From: Cryptomeria japonica
Lineage: Eukaryota > Streptophyta > Pinopsida > Cupressales > Cupressaceae
Direction: 5' to 3'
NCBI RefSeq assembly: GCF_030272615.1
Contig: NC_081413.1
Coordinates: 187,020,669-187,084,668 of the forward strand
Length of the DNA stretch: 64,000 nucleotides
The position numbers were made by a program, and so were the translations under genes. Positions within the stretch are counted from its first letter, which is position 1. Each line of letters begins with the position of its first letter. Below are positions 34,383-45,448 of the stretch, in pieces. The notes under the pieces are model-generated. The model saw nothing but the letters and a program-made list of their open reading frames with translations. It was not told the origin of the DNA and did no database searches.

Positions 34383-35964
34383 ATAAATAAAATTAAATAT
34401 GAGAAAAAGTGCAATAAAAATAGATGGTGAAAACCTGACAAATAGACGCTATCTATCCGCTAGCTATTCCATCTATTAGTTCATGCATCCTTTCGCTTGT
34501 ATTCATTTTCCATCAGCATTGATCCTATCCATAATAAGCCTTTGTACATACACAAGCATCACAGGTGATTTACCACCATGGTTTGGATCATTGGGTATAT
34601 CATAATGACTTTGTTTCTAGGCTTGGGGCAAAATTCTATACCTAGCCGGGGGCAAAATTATCGACCATTTTGAGCTTAATCAAATAGGTAGAACAATAGT
34701 CAGGCAACTCTTATCAAGCAAAAACTGAGACACATCCAATGTTGAACACGAGATCAAATTGTCCACTAGCAAACTATCACATGTCAATCTAAGCATACCA
34801 CACACTTTTCAATGGATGATATCTTTTGGATAATGATTTTAACATGATTGTTCAAATTTTCTATCTTGATTTTCGCTATCATGATATCTGAGTGACTCCA
34901 GGATGTCTTTGACTAGAGGAACAAGGAAAGAACGTGATTTTTTTCTTGTCTGTTGTCTGTAAATTAATCATTAAATGTGCAAATTTGTCTCAGGACATGA
35001 TCATCAGAGTATTATCGAAGATATTTCCAATTTTCATATAGAAATGGTTAATAATGCCTATTTTACGCAAGCAACACTCAGGTCATCTTGGTTCAATTAT
35101 ACCTCGATACTTGTGCTAACTTGCAATATCAAAATCTAGGAAAGTAGTGCTCAGGTCATCATGGTTTAATTATAGCATCAATGTTTGCACTCACTTCCCA
35201 TATTTTAAAAGCAAAAGCTCAATGATGACAAAACACAATAACCCAGTGACTGGTTCGGTCGTAGCTTTGCATTTAGCTTGCATTTCATTCTTGCATGGGT
35301 TCCTGCACGCTCATCTTATCCAAGGTTAAACCTATCACATGAATCATCAAAGTATCATCATAAGTGTATACACAATCAGAATGATGACTCATCTCTCTCT
35401 AGATATTGTCGACCCAACACAAATCTTATGCTACTCCCTCAAATATGCCAACATCAGCACATCGAAATCTTCCTGCAACCTGATATCAACAAAATGTCAG
35501 TTCTTTACCCAATCAACCTTATCAATTCTATCATGTCTTATACAAGATGTATCTTTCCTGGAAACAGACGTTTTGATCAAGTCTTATACAAGATATATCA
35601 TTCCTTAAACCAGACGCTTTTGATCATCTTTGTCTTATACAGGAGGTGTCATTCCTGAAACCAAACTAAATCTTGATCTTATCAATCTAATCAATTGAGC
35701 TCTATTAATCATCGAGAATCACATCATTGTGATCAAAGAACTCACAATTTCATCAATCAATGTTGCAGAAATCGAATAATTTCTAATCGGGATATCAATT
35801 TTGCAAAAATTCACACACTCCAAAAGTCAATTATCTCAATTGATCTCCCAAGGGGGCATCATCGTACCGCAATTTATCAATCAATGTCTGGGGTATCCTA
35901 TTGAACCAATATCATTATCAAAATGAGATTATTTTTTGAATCAACGTGTTATCACACCTCGCTT
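34383..35964 (+). other. Gypsy F 3' non-coding region
   Basis: No gene on either strand that I can support. Contains a roughly 80-bp diverged tandem pair (CTCAGGTCATC.TGGTT at 35070 and 35150) and a three-copy 46-51-bp repeat at 35535-35680. Confidence 0.65.
35535..35680 (+). repeat. Three-copy tandem repeat, 46-51 bp
   Basis: Units begin GTCTTATACA at 35535, 35581 and 35632, each continuing with AAGAT/AGGAG, TTCCT and AAAC.A. Confidence 0.8.
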
Positions 35965-35979
35965 CAAAGAGGGGCAAAA
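35965..35979 (+). promoter_or_regulatory. Polypurine tract of gypsy F
   Basis: CAAAGAGGGGCAAAA directly before the TGTATACACC of the 3' LTR. Confidence 0.9.
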
Positions 35980-37106
35980 TGTATACACCTAAAAATGGTA
36001 TGAAGATAATTAATTAAATAAGTAATTATTTAATTAATCCCCCTTCCTAATTTAATTGAATTCGTTAGCAATTTGATTAAATTCTCCCTTTCATCTACTT
36101 ATTAATAAATCTAAGGATTTATTTAATAGGTTCATTTCAATAAGTCCCCTTTGATTAATTAATTTTAATTAATTAATCCTCCCCCCATTCAATCAATTCT
36201 TCTAATCCCCTAATTAATTAAAACAAACCAATTTATGAGTTGTTGAAAATTAATTAGTCTTTTCCTATTATTTGAATTTTTGAATTCAAATTACCCACAT
36301 GCCTCCTAACCTAACCATCCCTCTAACCTAACCCATTCCATCTGACCTTGGGTTTAACTAACCCTATCCTATCTTGCAAATCCTAACCTCCTATGGTGTG
36401 GATATTCTCATCTTGAGACACATGGCACTTTGGCCACATGTCTCCTCTCTTGGACACTTGCCCTCTTATGACAAAGGCTCCTTGATACTTGTCACCACAA
36501 AGATGACAAGTGTCCCTTCCTCCAACCTCTTCTCCAACCTCCTCCAATTTCACCCTTGATATCTTTAGACTCAATCTTGACCGTTGATTCCTGCCACCTC
36601 ACCCCTGGCCTTGGAAATCCTATAAATATCCCCCATTTTGGAGCGTAAAGGATCCCATCTCATTATCAATTTAGGCATTGTTACTATAGGTATATCCATT
36701 CTAGCATATCATTTTACCATTGTTATTATAGGCAATTGCATCTTAGATCTAGTTTAATTTGATAATTTTATAGCATAATTACTGAATCATGTAGCTTAAT
36801 CAATCTCTTTTCTAGCTTAATCATGCATATAATTAGCTTAATTAGACTCTTGGATCAATCTAGCATAATCAATCTCATCTAGTTTGAATATCATTATCAT
36901 TTCAAATCCTCCATCTAGGTGTAGTCAAGTCATTGGGATTGCTTATCCAGATCTGAGAGCAAATCCATACTCGCATCTCTTAGGAGGTGATAGGTTGCTT
37001 TGTCATGGTTCACCTTTCATTTTCTTTTAATTTACTAACCATTCTTGTAATGATCTATTGAGTGTTTGTGTTGCAACTATAGGTACCACACTTCACAGGC
37101 ACGACA
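35980..37106 (+). repeat. Gypsy F 3' LTR
   Basis: Colinear with the 5' LTR. Lacks CTCCTTATCCTAAC (present near 24205) and has a few small indels. TATA box at 36621-36629. Confidence 0.95.
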
Positions 37107-37111
37107 GGAAG
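37107..37111. repeat. Target duplication of gypsy F, right copy
   Basis: GGAAG; see 23813-23817. Confidence 0.8.
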
Positions 37112-38645
37112 ATCAACAACACTTCCTCCTTTCTGGAACTGAATCTTTGAAGATTTTGTTGTTGGTTTCTCTTTATTTATAGTTGTTGGTTTCTCTTTTT
37201 CTACAACTTTCCCTTTTCCAACTCTTGTTTGCATACTAGTGGAGGTGTTGGTTAGAGTACTTGATGTTCCTATCTATTGAGTAGCATGTTTTGCTCTAGC
37301 TTCAACAATAGCTTCCTTTTTAAATCCAGCTTGCTTAGCAAAGGCTTCAACTTCTTTCCTAACTTTCTTGGCTATCACCGGTTGGTTAAGTTATGAGTGC
37401 ACTTGAAGGGATTTCTCCTTGTAAGTGTCAAAACGTTCTGTTGTGGTATCAACTGGTTGACCAAGTAGATGGACAACATATGCAATCAATAGATCTTTAT
37501 CAACTTCATACCCCATAAGCATAACCCAAGTACTCTGGGGTTCTTCAACTTCCATCATACAAGTATCTGTGTCCACCATAAAACAAATTTTTTTCTCATA
37601 CCAGTTAACTACCTCTGTCGGTATCATTTCTCTTGCATGCATTTTCTTCTAAAAATATTTGAAGTATCCCCATGCAATCTTATCAAATCATTACCTAGAA
37701 TCCTAATGCTATTCTTCATTTGCATTAAAGAAGGTGTTCCTCTAATCCATTGAATATCTCTGATACTAGGAAAACAATTTTGAAAATAAAAGAATAGACC
37801 AATAATGAGTTGACCAAATTTGAACCTCAATCTTTTGTCCTTATTAACACCCTCCAGGTTTAGCATCAATTGACTTCTCAATGCTTCAGATAGATCATAA
37901 TCAACATCTTCTTTGATCATCTGGTAAGTAGCATGAATAATAGTTACCAATACACTACTAATTTTGCTAGAGTAGTATACTCTGTATCTAGTCACCATTT
38001 AAGCATATTTCATTGTTGGATCACTGATATTGTTCACTGTCATAGTTCTGCCATCCCATTTGAATCTTGTTAGCTTTTCTACGCCATTCTTTGGAATGGA
38101 TCTCAGTAAAGGTACCTCATCGGTTGCACAGAGTCCAACGACTACATGAATAAATTCCTTAGAGATTTTATGTGGTCGGTCAAGCCACATAAAATGATCA
38201 TGTATCCTACTAAGCACATATCTAACATGTTCATCCACAAAATCATCAATAAAGCTAAGTGCATGATGAAACCCTTTGTTGGTAACCTTCTTGTATTGTT
38301 CCTTCAAGATACCATTTACATCACACAGTTCTCTATATTTATAAAAAATAGAAACCATACCCAAATCTTCCACTTTGCAATGGTAAAATTATCTAACGTC
38401 TTCAACATGTAATACACCATATGGTACTCTGGATAGGGCTCCAATGGGATTAGTTTCTTCAGACTTAAATAGATGTCATTTGAATTTGGGTCGTGTCCTA
38501 TCGGTAACATCAACTAAATGTGGTGTATATCCATGTCCAACAAATCACTCTTTGGAAACAGATAACAAGATTCTTGAAAAATACCTTTTCCCACTTCTGC
38601 ACTAGGGTTTCAGACACTGACGAAGTTCTTCAAACCAATTGCCAT
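37107..38645 (-). pseudogene. Element L ORF2, N-terminal part (unknown function)
   Basis: Begins with the ATG at 38645 (MAIGLKNFVSV, stop, NPSAEVGKGIF) and reads with a handful of stops and one or two shifts to the F insertion. Visible: ILKEQYKKVTNKGFHHAL, IHDHFMWLDRPHKISKEFIH, LTRFKWDGRTMTV, DLSEALRSQLML, LRFKFGQLIIGLFFYFQN, REMIPTEVVNWYEKKI and a basic tail. With 21881-23817 and one target duplication removed, the total is 3471 nt, about 1,157 codons. I do not recognise the family. No RT, integrase, protease or transposase motif. A partial resemblance to ORF J is described in findings. Confidence 0.7.
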
Positions 38646-38985
38646 CGCAGATCACACTGAAATACTTCAATCTCTATCAAATAGGTTAGATGTTGCAAAC
38701 ACAAGTTCTCATGTTCTCTATTCACTCTCCAAGTTCTCATACAAATGCAATATGACAAATAAAATTCAAAAGGTTCCTTTTATTTGCCCATTATCTACCA
38801 CATTAAATGCCTTTACCGATAAAACCTAAAATGTCTTAAAACACAATACCGATTCATATAACACATCAAACCTACCGGTTTGATCAAAAAATCACTTCTT
38901 AACATCATATAACATCAAAGTATGCAAAATTCACATACCTCATGGTCCTTCAAGGGGTTCGGAAATAGATCTAACATTAAGTTCC
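38646..38985 (-). other. Gap between L gag-like gene and ORF2
   Basis: About 340 bp with stops in all minus frames. Has an A/T-rich CAAATAAAAGG near 38765-38780, which could be a weak internal TATA box for ORF2. Inference only. Confidence 0.4.
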
Positions 38986-38989
38986 CTCT

Positions 38990-40280
38990 AAGCTATATAA
39001 ACAACTGGTTCTCCACACTAGATGAAGAAATAAGATCCTCAGATGATTTAACTTCAGTTACCTCATCATCCTTCTTTTTCCATATTCTATTCATTTTTGC
39101 TTTGGTCTCCTCCACATCAACTTTCATTTTCCCTTTCCGGTCACCTAATTGATTCACCAGTTTGTTCACTTTAGCTCTGCAGAACTTTGCCATATATCCT
39201 AGTTTATACAATGATAGCAAGCCATATCAGAAGCTCTCAAAGGTCCAAAATTGCCTCTACCAGTCCTTCTTCTATAGTTCATAGCCACATGACCAAAGTT
39301 ATTACACATTATGCATACCACATTCATTATTTTCTCCATCTCATAGGGACTAGACCGGTTAGCATAGGGTCTTTGCCAATTAGGACTTCTCTGGTCATTG
39401 AAATTCCTTCTCCAATCACCAACAGATCTCTGATTCATGTGAGGTGTTGTATTATTAGCTCCATACCTGCATTCAATAGATCTATGCCCATACATTTTCA
39501 TGTGTAACAATAACCTTCAAATCTTCTAGGAATATATCTCTTATTAGTGTTAGGTCTATAACCAGTATTAACATCAGATCTGCTTCTACAAACATTAGAA
39601 GTATGTCTTGGCTTATGACAATTGAAACAAATAGGTTATAAGATTTCTTACTAGTGGTTTTCTAAGTCTTAAGAGAAAGGTTACCTTCATGCATGTTGAC
39701 CTTAGTACCAGAAGGTTCTCCTTCTCAAATGTATTGAATCCTAACCCAGATGTATCACCATTCATCCTCTGAGATTGGATCTGTTCATCCAGCATGGTAG
39801 AAATCTTGTTAAATTTTGCAAGCTTCTCATTAGCTTTTGCAAGCTCCTTAGTAAGATCTCCATTCTGCTTCATAAGAGTCTCTCTAAGAGACATTGCCAT
39901 ATCAAGATCTTCTTTGATTTCTTCTTTTTCTTCTTTCTCCTCATGCTAGTGTGCATATAAAGTGCCATTTTCTTGATTTATCTTAAAGATCTCATAATCT
40001 TTCTCATGAAGTTGCTTCAAGTTCTTGACTCATCTAGATTTGTAAGGGATTCAAGCTCTCTCCTCGGGTTAGTTTTCTCAACATTTAGTTTCTCCACTCC
40101 CTCAACCAATGCATCTATGTTTTCTCCATCAGAAGAGTTGCTTTCATTGACTTCCAACAGTTGTTTAGTAAGCTCTTTCCTTTTAGCAAGTGAAGTTTTA
40201 TACTTCCCTCTCAAAGTTTCTAGGGCATCATCAACTTCAGCAAGTTTAAGAGCCATCTCTCTATAAATCATGTCCCCCAT
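38990..40280 (-). pseudogene. Element L gag-like protein with four zinc knuckles
   Basis: Start chosen at 40280 (MGDMIYREMALKLAEVDDAL), 50 bases after the primer site; the open frame extends upstream into the LTR but without a better ATG. The N-terminal half is a long coiled coil (ETLRGKYKTSLAKRKELTKQ; LTKELAKANEKLAKF) with a frameshift near 40017. Four CCHC units follow: 39588-39629 (CFNCHKPRHTSNVC, intact), 39469-39509 (CYT.KMYGHRSIEC, one base lost), 39274-39315 (CIMCNNFGHVAMNY, last Cys changed to Tyr) and 39179-39219 (CYHCIN.GYMAKFC, one base lost). The usual copia gag fold before the coil is absent. Presumably binds RNA. Confidence 0.78.
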
Positions 40281-40329
40281 GTATGCCTTAAGAATCCTTC
40301 TCAAGTGGCTAGGCCTCAAAGAAGGTTGG

Positions 40330-40340
40330 CTCTGATACCA
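40330..40340 (-). promoter_or_regulatory. Primer binding site of element L
   Basis: TGGTATCAGAG on the minus strand, two bases after the LTR end. Same primer as copia A/D/G type elements. Confidence 0.9.
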
Positions 40341-40342
40341 AT

Positions 40343-41517
40343 TGATGAACTTATAAGGAACTGAGGGGGTGGGGTGAATCAGTGCAAGCAAAAACAATAT
40401 AAATATGATCACCAACTTTACAAACTTAAAAATTATCAAGCATATGAGAAATATCACCATATAAGAAAATGCCCAATAAAAAAAACCATGGTGGGAGTTA
40501 GTACCCACAAGATTCACTATCTGCAAAATAGAAATCTTGTTTGGTTAAGGTCTTACAACTATGCTCTGTTAGGAGCACACCCGATTAAGAGTCACCCAGT
40601 TAAGGGATTTCAATGATAAGCCCTATTAGGAGCAATGACCTATTAGGATCAACCTCACAAGAGGATTTAAGACTCTAATTCAGAGCTACCCTATTAGGGG
40701 ATTTACAGATTAAGGCCTGTTAGGACCTACCCGGTTAAGGGATTTTGCTGTTGCAAACTGTTAGGAAAATAATAGTGATAACATTTTCAAATAAAACCTT
40801 CTATGTCTGATAAGATCCACTTTTGATCCTTAAAACATCAACAACACTTCATTACATAACTTCCCTAATTACTGCACGATCACATTCACAGTATTCTCTC
40901 ATGAATTCTCTCTTCACACACATATATCAACTTTATACCTCATCACACTTTTTAAAAACATTTACATTTAGTCGGCTACAACCTTGGATCAATTTCATAG
41001 GTTCAATGAATCTAGACAAACTTACATCACACGCTTTACATATGTCAGCCACCGACATAACAAATTAAAACTTGTGTCATGTTACCGATTTAAGTGACTA
41101 AATCACTGTTGGTTAAGTGTTCTACTAGTTTGTCTGCTCTTTAAATCAAATTTTGCTCATCCAGTTGAATCAGTCAATGCGGTTGTGAACATAGCTCCAA
41201 ATACCCGTCACAAACATAACTGTGAAACCGCATCATCAAACTCTTCATGAATTATCGGTTGTCAGAATGTAACTTTGTCCCAGTTTACCGATTGATATCC
41301 TAATTGTCGGTTCTCTACAAAACTATCTTTTGTACCAGTTGACTCTTACCGGTTGGCTTCTTAGACTTAGATGACTACAAAAACATTTTTGCCATCAATG
41401 ACAACACAAAACTTAGTCATCAAACATGAATCTTAATCTCTCCATCACAATCACTAACTAGTCATATACTGGTTGCATAATAACAACAATCTTTACCGGT
41501 TCAGTCAAATGGCAACA
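40343..41517 (-). repeat. L 5' LTR (uninterrupted)
   Basis: 1175 bp. On the minus strand starts TGTTGCCATTTGAC (TGTTGG with one change) and ends ...AAGTTCATCA. Contains a GGGGGTGGGG tract beside TGAATCAG and repeated CCCTTAACTGGGT-like units at 40550-40745. Confidence 0.92.
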
Positions 41518-41522
41518 AAATG
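41518..41522. repeat. Target duplication of element L, right copy
   Basis: AAATG, as at 8445-8449. Confidence 0.9.
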
Positions 41523-41557
41523 ATCTGACATGTTGATTTTCTTGAGTGCAATGGAGC

Positions 41558-41885
41558 ATGGACATCTTAGTTGGCCTAGAGAAACGATCATTTGTGTTGT
41601 GGGTCGTAGAGCATTTTGGAACTCTAGAGTGGGTGTGGATTGATGTGATTGGGTTGGGACAATTGGCATGAATGCCTCACATCAGGTCCCATATGGCCAT
41701 GCTAACGAAGCTAGAAAAGAGATGGGGGAGTGACATTGCTACTTTTCATCTATTCACAAGGGAGATGACCATGACTAGGGAGGATGTATATCGTATTTTG
41801 AGACTACCAATTAGAAGTGTACGAGTGATTGCAAAGCAGGCACTTCTAGACGTTGATGTTGGCATTATAACAGACAAAGGGAGAT
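41558..41885 (+). pseudogene. Plant mobile domain protein, N-terminal part
   Basis: From an ATG at 41558 (MDILVGLEKRSFVLWVVEHF) the frame runs to LGQLA, a TGA where tryptophan would fit, then MPHIRSHMAMLTKLEKRWGS, TFHLFTREMTMTREDVYRIL and LRLPIR. This matches the plant mobile domain (also called aminotransferase-like): arginine-tryptophan, then THTFHL..GEMT.TLEDV..LL.LP. Members occur as host genes (MAIN/MAIL) and inside Mutator-like and gypsy elements. It is cut by copia G. The DNA upstream is 3' non-coding sequence of gypsy C, relative to which the frame is antisense. Confidence 0.82.
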
Positions 41886-43610
41886 TGTTGGCATTTCAAT
41901 AAGGATATTGAGAAGGTTGTTGATGATTATGGATATAACTGATTAAGGATGTTTACTATCTTAATATTATTATTTTGTCATTGATGTCAAGAAATTTATT
42001 TTCTAATTCGGTATGATGTTGCCATATCTTAAGAAGTGTGATTTGATGAGTATAAAGATGTCAGTAAAAGACACAGAAAGAATGTGATGAATAAGGGGAG
42101 GAATAAGTTATTCAATGGGCAACTATTACCGAGTTAGACAATGATGAGATCATGATGTTTTGATTGTTTTGATATCCTACATATGCTGTTGATTGTAAGG
42201 TTGATACTATACTATGTTACCAAGCAAAGAACCTAGTCGGTAAACCCTAAGGTTATCGCTATCGGTTAATGAAGGCAGAATGTCTACCGAGTGAAGTTTA
42301 GTATTTACCGAGTTGCAACCGAGTAATAACATAATGCATTGAATGAATAAAAGCATTATTTAATGAAGGAAGGTGATGAGCTGGTTATGATTAAATGATT
42401 GGTATGCCGTGAATGAAGTTTGTTAAAGAATCTATGGCAAAGGAAAATTGGCAGGAAGATCTACAGCTCAGATTGAACCGCAATACCCTGGCACAAGTTC
42501 CAAGAAATGTATGAAAGTTCCAAGGTGAGGTAAAACATTTTTAGATCAAAGGATACATTGAGCCTAGTCAAGTTTAAAGATCTGATGGCTATGATTGATC
42601 ATGGGAAATGTGATCAAGGAGATTAAGTGGTTGGCAAATTGCTTATAAATAATGAACTGTTGATAAACAATGAATGCGGGCAAGTGTATGCACATGGATG
42701 CTACATAGTGATTACCGAGCATAGAAGCTTGAAGACCTATTTGAATAACAGAGTATAGAGCCCAACAGATGGACAAGATAAGTCCTGTGACTAGATTGTA
42801 TTGAGCAAATAAGAATATGCTTTAGCATTTTAGATGTGAAGTTGCAGATTGATTTTTATTACTGTTATTTTGTAAAGTGACAGAAAATCTCTTAATCAAG
42901 TGGACTTAATAGTCTTATTTGTAAAACCCTCTAGCAAGGTGACATTTTGATTGAGTGTTTGAAATCCTTTAACAAGGTCACTTCTAACAAGGTGAAGATC
43001 CTAACAGATCTGAGGGAAATCCCTTAACCGGGTCACATTTAGCAATGTGTTTGTAATCTTTAAGAGGATTTTCTTTTAACCGAGCATACTCTAGAAGAGT
43101 ATATTTCTTAGTGGGTCCGAAATCCCACAGTAGTTTTTCCCTATTTGGGTTTCCACGTTAAATCTGGTGTTATGAGTTTTATGATGTTTATATGCTTTTG
43201 AGTTTGCATGTTTAGCAGTTTTGGTTATATTACTGAAGTATATGTTACCGAGGTTGAATCTGTTGTTTTTCTGAAAGATTAAGTTTGTATGATTCACCCC
43301 CCCCCCCTTCTCATCTTATTAGCTTGGCATCTGTACTTAACATTAAGTATCAGAACTATCAATTTGTCCGAAATCCCATAGTGGTTTTTCCCTATTTGGG
43401 TTTCCATGTTAAATCTGGTGTTATGAGTTTTATGATGTTTATATGCTTTTGAGTTTGCATGTTTAGCAATTTTGGTTATATTACTGAAGTATATGTTACC
43501 GAGGTTGAACCTGTTGTTTTTCTGAAAGATTAAGTTTGTATGATTCACCCCCCCCCCTCTCATCTTATTAGCTTGGCATCTGTACTTAACATTAAGTATC
43601 AAAACTATCA
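41886..43610 (+). repeat. Copia G 5' LTR with internal tandem duplication
   Basis: Starts TGTTGGCATTTC, ends AAAACTATCA. At 1725 bp it is 234 bp longer than the 3' LTR because its last part is present twice (43116-43366 and 43367-43610). The C tracts after GATTCA are 11 (43297-43307) and 10 (43548-43557). Confidence 0.93.
43116..43610 (+). repeat. 251-bp tandem duplication across the LTR/primer-site border
   Basis: Both copies start TCCGAAATCCCA. The first copy ends ...AACTATCAATTTG, so it includes the LTR end plus the first bases leading to the primer site. The second ends at the real LTR end and complete primer site. Confidence 0.93.
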
Positions 43611-43612
43611 AT

Positions 43613-43624
43613 TGGTATCAAAGC
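43613..43624 (+). promoter_or_regulatory. Primer binding site of copia G
   Basis: TGGTATCAAAGC, one change from the common TGGTATCAGAGC. Confidence 0.9.
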
Positions 43625-43675
43625 TTTGGACTCTAGAAGAAAAAGTTTAAAGGCACTTGAGGAAAAGATCTAAAG

Positions 43676-45436
43676 ATGTATAAGAGGGATGCACCAAAGC
43701 TGAACAAGTCAAGTTTCTCTACATGGCAGAAAAGGATGAAGCTGCACCTATCAAGAGTTGGAGAATATGTTGTATATTATCTAGAGAATGATTTCATTAC
43801 ACCAAGCACCTATCCATTGACAATGGAAGAGATAAAGGCAAAGCAAGAACATATCCAAGCAATGATTGAAATAACATCTCCATTGACCGACTCAGAGTTT
43901 AATGATCTAGAAGGCTGCAATGATGCAAAGGCAATGTGGGACAAGCTCATATCTATGTATGGTGGTGATGAACATGTTCAAAGAGCAAAAGTGGATAGTC
44001 TAAGAGGACAACTTGAATCTATGAGGATGAATGAAGGTGAGAACATAACCTAGTACAGTACAAGACTAAAGGAGATTGTCAATCAAATAGAAGGAACAGG
44101 TGGAACTATTGAAGAAAAGGATATAACAAGTAAGTTGTTAAGAACCCTTCTACCAGCTTATGCAATCCGGGTCTCTGCAATCAATGGATTGAGGTCTGTA
44201 CCCAATATGCCAGTTTCTTTGGATGCTACTATTGGTAATCAACATGCATTTGAGTTAAGTAATTTTGATAACAGTGGGTCTTCGGTAAATAAAGTTGAAT
44301 TTGCATTTAGTTCTTTTCATATTAGTGAATCTGATGATTACAATGATAGAAAGAGTAAGTACACTGAAGGGGATCACAGTGGAGCAAGTGAAAGATTTCA
44401 CAAGAACATGGAAAAAGTGCACAAACTGTATGAGGAAATCAGAAAGCAAGAAGAGTTTGAAGCACTATTAGCCAGAAGGTTACCGAGAGGAAAAGGTAAG
44501 TATAAAGGAAAACTACCTTTGAAATGTTTCAATTGTGATAAGATAGGACTTATGGCTTCTAACTGTCTTGACAAAGAATCTACTGAAAAGAGAGATTACC
44601 GAGATGATAGACAGAAAGATAATCATTATAGAGGACACCGAGATTTCAGGAGAAGAGATAGAAAGTCATGCCTAATAGCTAATGAGGAATCCAACAATGA
44701 TAAATTTGATGAAACTGATACAGAGGAAGTAGTTTATGTGGCTATCAAAGATGGATTAGATGAAGAAAGGTATGAAGAAAAAGCCATAATATCTCACATA
44801 AATACTAATGATTCTTGGATCATAGATAGTGGATGCTCACATCACATGAAAGGTGATAAACACAAATTTGTTACATTAGAAGATTATGATGGAGGCTATG
44901 TAAGATTTGGTAATGATGCACCATGTCCGGTAAAAGGTAAAGGATCTATAACACTTCTTGACGATGCAAAATGCAATGATGTTTATTGGGTTGAAGGTTT
45001 GAAATACAATTTGTTGAGTGTAGAACAGCTAAACAACATAGGTTACCGAATAGAATTTCAGAAAGGAATTGTCAAAGTTCATGACAAGCATGGAAAGTTA
45101 GCTGCTACGGGGACACAAACAAAAGGTAACACATTTCACCTTGACTCAACTCGGAACAAGTGTTTGTATGCAAAGATAGATGATACCTGGTTATGGCATA
45201 AAAGGTTTTGTCATGTAAATTTTGATAATCTGATCAAAATAAGAAAGAAGCATCGAGTAAGAGGTCTACCGAGTTTGGAAAAACTTGAGAATGCTATGTG
45301 TCAAGGATGCCAGATGGGTAAAATGACAAGATCAATCTTTACAAGTAAGTCCTACACTTCTAAGGGAATTTTAGATCTTGTGCACACTAATCTTTGTGGT
45401 CCTATGAAAGTTCAAAGTTACTATGGTGATAAATAA
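43676..45436 (+). pseudogene. Copia G gag, protease and start of integrase
   Basis: ATG at 43676 (MYKRDAPKLNKSSFSTWQKR). The gag domain includes AKAMWDKLISMYGGDEHVQR and is broken by a TAG at 44051 where a glutamine is expected. After the stop, the same frame continues to 45436. The zinc knuckle CFNCDKIGLMASNC has lost its histidine (Leu). Protease active site is SWIIDSGCSHHM. The gag-pre-integrase block is WLWHKRFCHVNFDNL...CQGCQMGKMTRSIF. Integrase begins LVHTNLCGP, where the first catalytic aspartate has become asparagine, then a TAA at 45434. Confidence 0.93.
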
Positions 45437-45448
45437 TTCATATTATTT

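Larger units (their letters stand above)
23818..37106 (+). mobile_element. Gypsy element F, Tat type, nested in L
   Basis: LTRs of 1147 bp (23818-24964) and 1127 bp (35980-37106) with TGTATACACC starts and ACGACA ends, primer site, gag, protease, a long linker with a G-patch, RT, RNase H, a second RNase H, integrase and PPT in that order. The doubled RNase H is the mark of the Tat branch of plant Ty3/gypsy. Full length is 13,289 bp. Many stops and shifts mean it is inactive. It cuts ORF2 of L and is therefore younger than L. Confidence 0.95.
8450..41517 (-). mobile_element. Element L: non-autonomous copia-type LTR element with two nested insertions
   Basis: Bounded by exact AAATG duplications, with LTRs of about 1.2 kb at both ends. 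In minus orientation the order is 5' LTR (40343-41517), methionine tRNA primer site (40330-40340), gag-like ORF with four zinc knuckles (40280-38990), a 340-bp gap, a second long ORF of unknown function (38645-37107 continuing at 23817-21881), PPT (21619-21631), 3' LTR. No protease, integrase, RT or RNase H motif belongs to L itself; all those in the interval belong to D or F. Without D and F it is 7833 bp. Its primer site, PPT and LTR ends match copia D, so copia enzymes probably mobilised it. Confidence 0.87.

Noticed and set aside
41672-41902. Complete small 77-codon gene
   Set aside because: It is an internal piece of the plant mobile domain pseudogene that runs into the copia G LTR; the frame extends upstream past a TGA.
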